Below are positions 20,125 through 28,370 of a DNA stretch of 64,000 nt, one piece after another. Both the position numbers and the translations under genes were made by a program. The stretch's first letter is position 1. Every line of letters starts with the position of its first letter. The notes beneath the pieces are model-generated. The model searched no databases. It was not told the origin of the DNA and saw only the letters and a program-made list of their open reading frames with translations. This stretch comes from SPGG2 sp964194625. Lineage in GTDB: Bacteria; Pseudomonadota; Gammaproteobacteria; Acidiferrobacterales; SPGG2. The stretch is from positions 6,162-70,161 of the forward strand of contig CAXMNC010000202.1 in the NCBI GenBank assembly GCA_964194625.1. Reading direction: 5' to 3'.

Positions 20125-20204
20125 GTCCCGCTGCCGGCTTATACTCGGTCGCAGTCACCCTGGCTGCGGTCGGGTTAGCGCCTTCTTGCTTGCTCATGAT
20201 CCAA

Positions 20205-21812
20205 CTAATGAGCACGAACATCCTGCAAGATCATGTCCGCGGCCTTCTCCGCAATCATTACTACCGGCGCGTGTGTATTGCCCGAAACCAGTGTCGGCAT
20301 AATCGAACAGTCGGCCACACGCAAGCCGCCCAATCCGTGAACACGTAATCTATCGTCGACAACCGCCGCCGGATCAAATCCCATTTTGCAGGTGCCGCTG
20401 GGGTGGAAAATCGTGACCCCGGTATTGCGTGCAAACTCAAGCAAGGCGTCATCCGATTGTGCGTCGTGGCCTGGCATATATTCGTTAACAACATAAGACT
20501 GCAGTGCTGGTGAGGCAGCGATGTTCCGCGCGACCTTGAGCCCCGTCACCACGATTTTGCGATCGATCTCCGCCGACAAATAATTTGGCTGCATGGCCGG
20601 CGCATCAAACGGATTGCGCGATTTAATCATCACCGTGCCACGACTCTCCGGTCGCAGTTGAGACACGGACGATGTAAATCCTGAAAAATCATGCAATGGC
20701 GCCCCCGGCATGTCGGCAGAAAGCGCCGCGAAATGAAATTGGATATCAGGGGTAGCAACATCAGGGTGTGTGCGCACGAACGCGCCTGCCTGATTAATGC
20801 CGATAGACAACGGACCGCGGCGGAATAATGCGTATTTCAGCCCCATCTTAAACTTACGAAATATGCTGCGCATATCGTCATTGGTGGTAATCGGCCTGGC
20901 ACACCGGTGAATGACGCGTATTTGCAGGTGGTCCTGTAGATTCTGACCCACACCAGGCAGATGGTGTAGGACTGAAATGTCGTGACCCTCTAGGAACTGC
21001 GCCTGACCGATTCCTGAAAGTTGCAAAATCTGAGGACTCTGGATGGCGCCGGCACAGAGTATTACTTCGCCATGCGCTTGTGCCCGGTGTTCGCGGCCGT
21101 GTTGGCGGTAGGTGATACCGGTCGCGCGCTTACCGTCGAAAAGAATCTGCGTCGCCAGTGCGTCTGTCTCAACTCGCAGATTCGGCCGTTTGTATGCCGG
21201 CCTCAGGTAACCAACCGCCGTGCTCGACCGCCGCCCACGCCATGTCGTCAATTGATAGTAACCGACGCCTTCTTGGGTTTGGCCGTTGAAGTCGTAGTTG
21301 CGTGGAATGCCGGCCTGTTCGGCCGCGGCAATAAATGCCTCGGCCAGTTCATGCGGTTCGCCAACGTCTGACACACCGAGTTCACCGTTGGCGCCGTGGA
21401 ACTCATCGGCACCACGCTGATTGCGTTCACTCTTAATGAAATACGGCAATACATCCTGCCAACCCCAACCGAGATTTCCGAGCTGTCGCCATCGCTCATA
21501 GTCTTGCGGCTGACCACGGATAAAGATCAGGCCATTGATTGCACTTGAGCCGCCGAGGACTTTGCCGCGCGGCCAGTAGACTTTGCGATTATTCATACCT
21601 GGATCTGGCTCGGTGTAGAAACACCAGTTGTATTTGGGATTGAACATGGTCTTGCCATAACCAATGGGAATGTGAATCCACGGATACCTGTCGACGGGGC
21701 CTGCCTCGAGCAATAACACCCGGTGTTTACCGTTCGCACTCAGACGATTGGCGAGCACACAACCAGCGGAGCCGGCACCAACAATGATGTAATCGAAATC
21801 AGTTGCGGTCAT
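20205..21812 (-). CDS. GMC-family FAD-dependent dehydrogenase (choline dehydrogenase-like)
   Basis: This 535-residue GMC flavoprotein has the N-terminal dinucleotide motif DYIIVGAGSAGCVLANRLS, the GMC signature 1 region WPRGKVLGGSSAINGL (about 80), GAIQSPQILQLSGIG (about 260) and the C-terminal catalytic HPSGTCKMG with a second His/Asn near VSGNTHAPV. It oxidises an alcohol group, passing electrons to quinone, cytochrome or oxygen; there is no signal peptide. It sits on the opposite strand between xsc and the phosphate acetyltransferase gene. Oxidation of isethionate to sulfoacetaldehyde is a reasonable hypothesis, while choline or a general alcohol is the default. Confidence 0.88.
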   Translation of the reverse strand: MTATDFDYIIVGAGSAGCVLANRLSANGKHRVLLLEAGPVDRYPWIHIPIGYGKTMFNPKYNWCFYTEPDPGMNNRKVYWPRGKVLGGSSAINGLIFIRGQPQDYERWRQLGNLGWGWQDVLPYFIKSERNQRGADEFHGANGELGVSDVGEPHELAEAFIAAAEQAGIPRNYDFNGQTQEGVGYYQLTTWRGRRSSTAVGYLRPAYKRPNLRVETDALATQILFDGKRATGITYRQHGREHRAQAHGEVILCAGAIQSPQILQLSGIGQAQFLEGHDISVLHHLPGVGQNLQDHLQIRVIHRCARPITTNDDMRSIFRKFKMGLKYALFRRGPLSIGINQAGAFVRTHPDVATPDIQFHFAALSADMPGAPLHDFSGFTSSVSQLRPESRGTVMIKSRNPFDAPAMQPNYLSAEIDRKIVVTGLKVARNIAASPALQSYVVNEYMPGHDAQSDDALLEFARNTGVTIFHPSGTCKMGFDPAAVVDDRLRVHGLGGLRVADCSIMPTLVSGNTHAPVVMIAEKAADMILQDVRAH

Positions 21813-21953
21813 GAAAACTAAACGTGCAAGGTGGTGTGTCGATTATAGAAGGCGTTCGGGCAAGTTTGCCTAGCTGTAACCGCTTCTATATGCTTCAACC
21901 ACTATGAACTCTGCATCTCGCTATCTTCTTCGATTCCTTTGGCAACAACAAGC

Positions 21954-22874
21954 ATGCTAAGCCAGAGACCGTTTGTGTGTCCGCCGGAGCTGTTGAAAAA
22001 AGCACAGACTTCACATCCCGTGGCGACCGCCATCGCCGGTGCTGCCAGCCCACTGCCAATGGAAAGCGCACGACGCTCAGCTGAAGCTGGATTGATTGAG
22101 CCCATCCTTGTAGGCAATCAAGAATCGATTGAGGCAATCGCCGAGGAAATGAGTTGGGATGTGTCGAACTTGCGCATCGTCTCTGCCGATGGGGAAACAG
22201 TGGCGGCGGAAACGGCGGTGGCGCTGGCGCGTAGTGGCGAGGCGGCGGCGGTGATGAAAGGACAAGTACACACCGACGTGCTCATGCGTGCTGTGTTTAA
22301 TCGTGACACCGGGTTGCGTGTAGGTCGACGTATTAGTCATGTATTCCACATGACTATCCCCGAGCGCACCGGTTCATTACTGATCACCGACGCGGCCGTG
22401 AATGTTAGTCCCGACGTGGCAACCAAGCTTGATATCATTCGAAACGCGGTCGATGTGCTACACGCGCTGGGCAATACCAAGCCCAAGGTTGCAATCCTCT
22501 CGGCGACGGAACAGGCAAACGAATCCGTGCCATCGAGTGTTGCAGCGGCGGAAGTCAGTCGGCTCGCGCGAGACCAAATTAGCGACGCGCTCATCGATGG
22601 GCCATTCGCATTTGACAATGCGATTTCACCAGAGGCTGCCGCCATTAAAGGGATCAATAGCCCGGTTGCTGGGCAAGCCGATATGTTGTTGGTTCCGAAC
22701 ATCGAGACCGGCAACACCCTGTATAAATCTATGGTCTTTTTGATGAGTGCCACCGCGGCTGGGATTGTGGTCGGCACACGCGTACCGGTTATCTTGACTT
22801 CACGCGCCGACCCGCCTGAGGCGCGCCTTGCTTCGGCGGCATTGGCCACGATTGTGTCACGATATCAGGGATAA
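21954..22874 (+). CDS. pta: Phosphate acetyltransferase (PTA/PTB family)
   Basis: About 306 residues from the ATG at 21954 (a TTG at 21939 is the alternative; neither has an obvious ribosome site). The protein belongs to the phosphate acetyl/butyryltransferase family. It has ARSGEAAAVMKGQVHTDVLMRAV in the middle, VAILSATEQANESVPSS, the acidic DGPFAFDNAIS and NPVAGQADMLLVP-like INSPVAGQADMLLVPNIETGN. Beside xsc, the expected role is acetyl phosphate plus CoA to acetyl-CoA, completing taurine-carbon assimilation. Members of this family are also annotated as enoyl-CoA hydratase fusions or butyryltransferases, so chain-length preference is open. Confidence 0.82.
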   Translation: MLSQRPFVCPPELLKKAQTSHPVATAIAGAASPLPMESARRSAEAGLIEPILVGNQESIEAIAEEMSWDVSNLRIVSADGETVAAETAVALARSGEAAAVMKGQVHTDVLMRAVFNRDTGLRVGRRISHVFHMTIPERTGSLLITDAAVNVSPDVATKLDIIRNAVDVLHALGNTKPKVAILSATEQANESVPSSVAAAEVSRLARDQISDALIDGPFAFDNAISPEAAAIKGINSPVAGQADMLLVPNIETGNTLYKSMVFLMSATAAGIVVGTRVPVILTSRADPPEARLASAALATIVSRYQG

Positions 22875-23067
22875 TATCGTAAAGTCGCCTGTCTTATCGA
22901 CGCAGTCGATGTGGCAGCCTACTTCGGGGTCGCTGTGCGGCGCCAAAAATAATTCTAAGGCCCTAATCTAGTTTCCTAGTGCAATGGTTACTCGGTGTCG
23001 CTAGGATACCTACAATTCCGTTTCAGGTATTGAAGTACCAAAGTATTAGAAACAGACCACGCCCCTT

Positions 23068-24345
23068 ATGTTTGGAACGATTGCCAGATTACGCTTAGCT
23101 ATTGCCGCGGTTGGATTGATAAAACGGGTCGCACCATCCGCTATATCGCATGCTTTCAGCAAATGCATCAAAGAACTAGAGATCCATCGTAAACATGTGG
23201 CTGCCGTTCGGCGCGGTCGTAAACTTGTCAACCGCAAGCCTCTAAAGCTAGAGCTAGGTGGCGGCATCAAACCGAAACCAGGCTGGATCAATATCGACCT
23301 GAGATCTGCCGACGGGCTCACCCTGGATCTACGGCAGCCCCTACCTTTTCCCGACGAGAGTGTCGCCGAGATCTATAGCGAGCATGCACTAGAGTGCCTT
23401 GCGTATCCCGGCGACCTCGCACAATTGCTTGTAGAATGTCATCGAGTACTGATGGTGGGCGGTAAATTCACCGCCGGCGTGCCAGACGCCGGCAACGCGT
23501 TTAAGGCCTACGCAGCAGGACCTGCTGCGTTCTACGCCAGTAAGGATTGGGCCAATGTTAGGCCCGGGTCTGTTCGCTGTCCCATGGATGAGCTGAACTG
23601 GTTGATCTACCAGGGCGGCACCCATCACTACATGTTCGACGAACAAAACCTAAGGTTGCGACTCGAAGAAACAGGTTTTGTCGAGGTGAAAAAGCGAGAC
23701 GCGACGGCGGCAGACAGCATTGGTCGCAGACACCAAACCCTGTATGTAGAGGCCCAGAAGTCCAACGACCTGATACCCGACATCGGCGCCATTCGCGCCA
23801 GACATACCCAAGCGTTGATTGATCAGATCTCGGCTGACGCAAGTATAGCGCCGGCCATCGTTGATCTCGCCACCGGCCAACGCTATGCCGTCCTGCGTTT
23901 GGCCATGTCGATATCGGGTGAATGGGGGGAGACTCTCCTGATTGGCCAAGAGATTGTGCCGATTCTGCCCCTGCTAGATTCATTCGATACACCAACAGGC
24001 AGGCAAACCTCGGTAATCGTTCGGCCAGACTCCAATCAACGTACACCGGCCACAGACACGGACGAAAGAATACGATATCAAGACTATCCGCCATTTCCTT
24101 ACCAACGCGGGCAATTCAGGCGAATGCTAACCATCATCGACGACACTGCGGTAGATATTTTGACAAGTGCCAGCGAGTTACTAACTAGCGAAAAAGACGG
24201 TAGGATTTATGTCGTCGCTCCTGCCACAGGTGTTTTTGAAATTCCATCGGCATTCACCTGTCCTTATCAAGAGCTTCTTCCGGCCGATGCCGGTGTGCTT
24301 TATGTCCTGAAACGTGCCATGCCGAGTTCTGGCAAAGTCGTGTAA
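23068..24345 (+). CDS. Class I SAM-dependent methyltransferase-like protein with unidentified C-terminal domain
   Basis: 425 residues. Residues 58-225 look like a Rossmann methyltransferase of the type found in glycan and natural-product clusters. Motif I is LELGGGIKPKPGWINIDL (from about 60), then LPFPDESVAEIYSEHALE as the acidic/HALE region, and HRVLMVGGKF as the post-motif strand. The N-terminal 57 residues are basic. Residues 235-425 form a second domain I do not recognise, with hydrophobic beta-like stretches. The carbamoyltransferase gene follows after 37 bases, so both probably act in one tailoring pathway. First gene of the accessory island. Confidence 0.65.
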   Translation: MFGTIARLRLAIAAVGLIKRVAPSAISHAFSKCIKELEIHRKHVAAVRRGRKLVNRKPLKLELGGGIKPKPGWINIDLRSADGLTLDLRQPLPFPDESVAEIYSEHALECLAYPGDLAQLLVECHRVLMVGGKFTAGVPDAGNAFKAYAAGPAAFYASKDWANVRPGSVRCPMDELNWLIYQGGTHHYMFDEQNLRLRLEETGFVEVKKRDATAADSIGRRHQTLYVEAQKSNDLIPDIGAIRARHTQALIDQISADASIAPAIVDLATGQRYAVLRLAMSISGEWGETLLIGQEIVPILPLLDSFDTPTGRQTSVIVRPDSNQRTPATDTDERIRYQDYPPFPYQRGQFRRMLTIIDDTAVDILTSASELLTSEKDGRIYVVAPATGVFEIPSAFTCPYQELLPADAGVLYVLKRAMPSSGKVV

Positions 24346-24382
24346 CATCGTCGGTTCTCGACACTTCTCAAGTTCTGTGTAG

Positions 24383-26122
24383 ATGAAGATTCTAGGGATT
24401 ACGGGTCCAGCACTGCATGACAACTCGGCTGCGCTTGTCATCGATGGCGAGCTGGTCGCTGCCGCCGAAGAGGAGCGCTTTATCCGCATCAAACATGCGA
24501 AAAGAAAACAACCCGTCAACGCACTAAAGTACTGTCTAGACTACGCAGGCATCTCGCCTTCCGAGATCGACATTGTTGCCTATCCCTACGTAAAGATAGG
24601 TCTGGCGCACAAGGCGAGGTGGTACTTTGCGAAGCGTCACTGGTATGCCCCCGACAGGGTCTACAGGGCGCTGGTCGACGGCAACCGCCTCATTAACCGA
24701 AAATCTGCTTCTGTACTGAACTTGCTCGATGAACTCGGCATCGACCGTAGTCGTTTTATTCCCGTCGAACATCATCTGGCTCACGCCAGCAGCGCCTACC
24801 ATCTCAGCGGTTTCAAGGAAAAAACCGCCATCGTCAGCATTGATGGCAAGGGTGAATACGCGACGACGTTCTTCGGTTATGGAGAAAACGGTCGGATACA
24901 CAAGATCAAAGAGTTTTATGATCCAGACTCACTTGGCTGGTTTTATGGCGCCATCACCGAGTATCTCGGCTTTGAGATGCAAGATGGCGAGTACAAGGTA
25001 ATGGGGATGGCGCCGTATGGTGATCCAACTAAGTATGATCTATCAAAGTTGATTCGTTGCGACGGCCGTAGCTTTACGATCAACACCAAACTCATCAATG
25101 TAGTTGGGCAGCGGTGTTATCGGGCCAACGGACGGATTTATTCGGTTAGCCCGGAATTCGTCGACTGGCTTGGTCTTGCTCGTGATGGCGATGATATCGA
25201 TGAGCCTTATATTGACTATGCTGCAGGTATTCAAAAACTCCTGGAAGATACTGCGCTTTCGCTCATCGATCACTACGTGGGCGACATCATTCGCGAAACC
25301 GGACGAGTATGTTTCGCCGGCGGTGTAGCACTGAATGTCAAACTGAATCAACGTATTCTCGAGTGGCCACACGTCAAGGAGCTATTTGTGCAACCGGCCG
25401 CGGGCGATGCCGGCACCGCTGTGGGTGCCGCCGCCTATATAGCGATGAGTCACGGTGAACACATGCAGAAGTTGGAACACGTGTATCTCGGGCCGTCCTT
25501 TACCACTGAACAATGTATCGCCGCCTGCCAAACACATGAACACAGGCCGCAATGGCAACGACTGGACAACACGGTCGCGACGGCAGCTAAACTCGTTGCC
25601 GATGGAAACCCGCTTGCGTGGTTTCAAGGCCGCATGGAGTTCGGACCGCGAGCCTTAGGTAACCGCAGCATTTTGGGGGATCCAAGCCGGCCCGGCATGG
25701 CAGACCGTATTAACGCACAGATCAAGCACCGCGAGCGCTGGCGACCCTTTTGCCCCAGCATCCTAGACACCGTAGCAGCAGATATCATTCAATCAGACCA
25801 CCCGGCACAGTATATGACCATCACATTTGATGTCGCAGAAGATTGGGAATCACGGATCCCGGAAGTGGTTCATAAAGACGGGACGGCGCGCGTGCAAGTC
25901 GTTAACGAGAAGACGAATGCCCGGTTTTATCAACTGATAAAAGAGCTGGAAAAACACACCGGCAACGCCGTGGTGCTGAATACGTCGTTAAACCGTCGCG
26001 GCGAACCTATGGTCTGTACGCCCACCGACGCGTTGAATATGTTCTTCGGCTCTGATCTGCAGTATCTGATTATGGAAGATATTCTGGTCCGGCCCGCGTT
26101 CGCCAGACTCGCGCAGGCATAA
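24383..26122 (+). CDS. NodU/CmcH-family carbamoyltransferase
   Basis: These enzymes transfer a carbamoyl group from carbamoyl phosphate through a carbamoyl-AMP intermediate to a hydroxyl of a sugar or antibiotic. The 579-residue protein has the N-terminal ASKHA-type ATPase fold starting KILGITGPALHDNSAALV and the metal-binding HHLAHA at 130-135. It also has SIDGKGEYATTFFG, VCFAGGVALNVKLN (about 313), then the C-terminal YrdC/Sua5-like part with FGPRALGNRSIL and HRERWRPFCPSIL. Length fits the family. It follows the methyltransferase gene in an apparent two-gene unit. The last 240 bases are duplicated at 28347-28575. Confidence 0.9.
   Translation: MKILGITGPALHDNSAALVIDGELVAAAEEERFIRIKHAKRKQPVNALKYCLDYAGISPSEIDIVAYPYVKIGLAHKARWYFAKRHWYAPDRVYRALVDGNRLINRKSASVLNLLDELGIDRSRFIPVEHHLAHASSAYHLSGFKEKTAIVSIDGKGEYATTFFGYGENGRIHKIKEFYDPDSLGWFYGAITEYLGFEMQDGEYKVMGMAPYGDPTKYDLSKLIRCDGRSFTINTKLINVVGQRCYRANGRIYSVSPEFVDWLGLARDGDDIDEPYIDYAAGIQKLLEDTALSLIDHYVGDIIRETGRVCFAGGVALNVKLNQRILEWPHVKELFVQPAAGDAGTAVGAAAYIAMSHGEHMQKLEHVYLGPSFTTEQCIAACQTHEHRPQWQRLDNTVATAAKLVADGNPLAWFQGRMEFGPRALGNRSILGDPSRPGMADRINAQIKHRERWRPFCPSILDTVAADIIQSDHPAQYMTITFDVAEDWESRIPEVVHKDGTARVQVVNEKTNARFYQLIKELEKHTGNAVVLNTSLNRRGEPMVCTPTDALNMFFGSDLQYLIMEDILVRPAFARLAQA
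25882..26110 (+). repeat. Direct repeat copy A (3' end of carbamoyltransferase gene)
   Basis: This stretch is repeated in the same orientation 2465 bases downstream (28347-28575). Across 25882-26016 I count a single mismatch (25915). From 26017 on the copies differ at about 13-15 positions in 75 bases, mostly third codon positions. The abrupt change suggests two diverged paralogues partly homogenised, or a recombination junction. Confidence 0.85.
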
Positions 26123-26266
26123 CGAATACCGATAAACCTGAAGCTGCAGCTCAACGACCGTCGCGCCGAAACTTTCTAAGGCCGTCAAAGCACACACGAA
26201 GTCGGCCATCATCTAGCATGTCTCCGCATAGCGGCCAACGAACGACAACAAATAATAGACGATCTT

Positions 26267-26557
26267 TTGGCGCGGGCCGAGCAGGCGAAGAGAGGTGCTG
26301 CAAACAATCAGCCAAAGCCAAAAGCCGACAGCTTCTTGGATTATAGCAGCGCATTTCGCCGCGCGATGGTGGACGCCGGGCTCATCTGTGATGAGCTACC
26401 CATAGCCGACGGGCAGATCCATCGCTTTCACGTTGAGGGCGATAGACGAGGTTCTCGTAACGGCTGGCACATCTTTTTCCCGGACGATCCGCCGGCTGGC
26501 GCCTTTGGTTCATGGAAGAACGGGGATTGGCAGTCACCACATAGTATCACGGCATGA
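26267..26557 (+). pseudogene. N-terminal fragment of a phage/plasmid-type (P4-like) DNA primase
   Basis: A 96-residue open frame contains FRRAMVDAGLI, then DGQIHRFHVEGDRRGSRNGW and PAGAFGSWKNGD. This is the conserved N-terminal zinc-free lead-in of toprim primase/helicase proteins of P4-like phages and integrative elements. The match stops after GSWK and the frame ends, so the rest of the primase is gone. The apparent start is a TTG and the frame stays open upstream to about 26180. It shows that an integrative element once occupied this spot between the carbamoyltransferase and the HAD gene. Confidence 0.7.
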
Positions 26558-28082
26558 TGGTCTTTTCTTTTTCGATTTCGGCCAACTTCTTTTTGACGGT
26601 TTCGTTATGGTCAGCGGGGAGGTTCAGTTCCGCGAGAAAGTCATCGCTATAAAATGCTAGCCGCCAGTTTGTCGCTCGCTTGATTTGAGATGCAGTGACG
26701 GCTTTGACCTCAATCAGGATGGCCCCCTGCAGGTTGGCGCCGCCGAGGTTGGTCTCCCGCAACTGGGCTTCGGTGAGGATGGCCCCCTGCAGATTGGCGA
26801 AACTTAGGTTGGCCCCCTGCAGCTGGGCAAAAATGAGGTCCGCCTCCTGCAGCTGGGCGAAACTGAGGTCCGCCTCCTGCAGCTGGGCGAAACTTAGGTT
26901 GGCCCCCTGCAGCTGGGCGCTTCTGAGGTCGGTCTGCTGCAGGTTGGCGCTCCTGAGGTCGGCTCCCTGCAGCTGGGCGGTGCCGAGGTCGGCGTGGGAG
27001 ACGGTACTGGGTTGCCGAGCAAGCGCCGCTTTCTGTTTTGCTCCTAGCTCTGCCTCGCGCTTTGCCTCAGGCTTCGCTTTGCGTTTAGCTACTGCGTCCG
27101 CCTTCCGCTTTGCCTCTAGTTCCGCTTGGCGCTGAGCTTCCGCTTTTCGTTTCGCTTCGAGTTCTAGTTTTCGCTGGCTCTCGATCTTGGCCTTACGTTG
27201 GGTTTCCTCTAGCGCTCGCTGTTTAGCCTGCGCCTCGCTAGCTTGTTGCTCAGCCTCCTGCCGCAAGGCCTCTGCCTCGACCCGCTTTTGGTGTTGATTC
27301 CAGGCGTACCACATCCCGCCTGCCAGCAGTAGAAAGACCCCCGCCGCCGCAAGCCAAATCGTTGGCTTGCCCATGCGCGGCGGTGTAGGCTCCCGCGCAG
27401 CCATTGGCGGAGTTAAAGGCGCTGTCTGAGATCTTACCGGCTCACGTTCGGCTTTTTCTTTCGCCCCGTGCTCGCGTGCTTTGCGTTGTTTGCGTTCTTC
27501 TTTTTTAGAGGGCGCTCCAAGCAACTGCTCTGTGAGACGACCATAGCCTACGTCTAAGCTGAACCGAAGGGATCGAATACCGATTGCAGCCGCAGCCTCC
27601 ACATTTTTTGCTCGGTCATCAACAAACAACAAATCCTCGGCGCGATAACCGCTCTGGTCAAGGAGAAACTGATAGATCCTCCGATCAGGCTTCCTTACAT
27701 TTACCGCGCTACTAATGACCACTCCAGCCAGCAGGCCCTCAATGTCGAAGGCCGCCCTGAGTTTTCTAGACCACCGATCTATGTCGTTCGATAAGCACCA
27801 TACGGGGATCTTCTGATGCTTTGCGTTGCGGAGAAATTCAGCAACGCCTGGCACAAGAGAATGCCTCGACAAGTAGTCATCCTCAACTGAGGGAGCCAGG
27901 CCAACACGATTCCAGAAGTCGTCAGCTTCAATGATGCCGAGACTGGCATCCAAGTAGACCGATTCGATCTCGTTAGCATTCATGTTTCCACCGGCTTCGC
28001 GGATAAACGGAATAAGCAGATCCGCAACATCATCCGCGGCACGAAAGATAACTCCCATTGCGTCCAGCACGATGCACTTCAT
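26547..28082 (-). CDS. HAD-like domain, membrane anchor, coiled coil and pentapeptide-repeat fusion protein
   Basis: 511 residues in four parts. Residues 1-190 are a HAD-IA fold: nucleophile Asp7 in LDAMGVIF, Ser98 in CLSND, Lys131 in VRKPD and Asp155-Asp156 in FVDDRAKN. Met9 stands where phosphatases have the general-acid Asp. Residues 190-238 are a basic, proline-rich linker. A single membrane helix lies at about 240-261. Residues 264-355 are a K/A/E/R-rich TolA-like coiled coil, and 364-458 are A(D/N)L-type pentapeptide repeats forming a right-handed beta-helix, with a short tail. With a positive N-side flank, the HAD part should be cytoplasmic and the repeats periplasmic. I know no characterised protein with this order; function unknown. 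Confidence 0.85.
   Translation of the reverse strand: MKCIVLDAMGVIFRAADDVADLLIPFIREAGGNMNANEIESVYLDASLGIIEADDFWNRVGLAPSVEDDYLSRHSLVPGVAEFLRNAKHQKIPVWCLSNDIDRWSRKLRAAFDIEGLLAGVVISSAVNVRKPDRRIYQFLLDQSGYRAEDLLFVDDRAKNVEAAAAIGIRSLRFSLDVGYGRLTEQLLGAPSKKEERKQRKAREHGAKEKAEREPVRSQTAPLTPPMAAREPTPPRMGKPTIWLAAAGVFLLLAGGMWYAWNQHQKRVEAEALRQEAEQQASEAQAKQRALEETQRKAKIESQRKLELEAKRKAEAQRQAELEAKRKADAVAKRKAKPEAKREAELGAKQKAALARQPSTVSHADLGTAQLQGADLRSANLQQTDLRSAQLQGANLSFAQLQEADLSFAQLQEADLIFAQLQGANLSFANLQGAILTEAQLRETNLGGANLQGAILIEVKAVTASQIKRATNWRLAFYSDDFLAELNLPADHNETVKKKLAEIEKEKTIMP
26709..26993 (-). repeat. In-gene tandem repeats of about 15/30 bp encoding pentapeptide repeats
   Basis: Units of CTGCAGCTGGGC followed by variable then GAGGTC/GGTTGG recur every 30 bases on the plus strand. 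They encode successive A(D/N)L x x pentapeptides on the minus strand. Two adjacent 30-base units around 26845-26905 are nearly identical, suggesting recent unit duplication. Confidence 0.8.
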
Positions 28083-28181
28083 TAGTGACCTCTAACGAAT
28101 GAAAGGGGCTTCCCCTACTCGAGCCGGCATCGCAGTGCCAAGATTGAGGTCTGACATTCAATCTGAAAGAGAGGGGAAGCC
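28083..28181. mobile_element. Left-end non-coding remnant of an IS110-family element
   Basis: The 99 bases before the truncated transposase contain AGGGGCTTCCCCT at 28104-28116. The 10-base GGCTTCCCCT within it (28107-28116) is mirrored by AGGGGAAGCC at 28172-28181, directly before the transposase ATG. In IS110-group elements the region ahead of the transposase encodes the bridge RNA. Whether any bridge-RNA sequence survives here cannot be decided by eye, and the true element end is not visible. Confidence 0.45.
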
Positions 28182-28370
28182 ATGAACAAGGTTACTACTG
28201 TTGGGATCGATCTAGCAAAGCGGGTGTTCGTGTTGCATGGGATAGATGCGGCTGGACAGGTAAGGCTGCGGCGTAGGTGTCGTTGCGAGGAGTTGGTGCG
28301 GATGGTGGCGCAGCTGCCACCTTGTCTCATCGGTATGGAGGCCTGCGACGGCGCGCGTGCAAGTCGTTAA
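28182..28370 (+). pseudogene. Truncated IS110-family transposase (N-terminal fragment)
   Basis: About 57 residues match the start of IS110-type DEDD transposases. The first catalytic aspartate is in TTVGIDLAKRVFVLHGID and the second acidic residue is in LIGMEAC. After MEACDGA the frame passes, through a shared GACGGCGCG microhomology, into sequence copied from the carbamoyltransferase gene and stops. The remaining 250 or so residues and the right end are missing, so it cannot transpose by itself. Confidence 0.85.

Noticed and set aside
20125..20204. Hairpin-like CGCAG/CTGCG after xsc as terminator
   Set aside because: The stem is only five base pairs and no T-run follows; too weak to annotate.
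22337..22849. 170-codon antisense frame in the phosphate acetyltransferase gene
   Set aside because: Alanine/serine-rich composition typical of a mirror frame of a GC-rich gene; no domain or ribosome site.
26709..26993. CRISPR-like regular 30-bp repeats
   Set aside because: Units are contiguous, differ gradually and encode a pentapeptide beta-helix in frame; there are no unique spacers and no cas genes.
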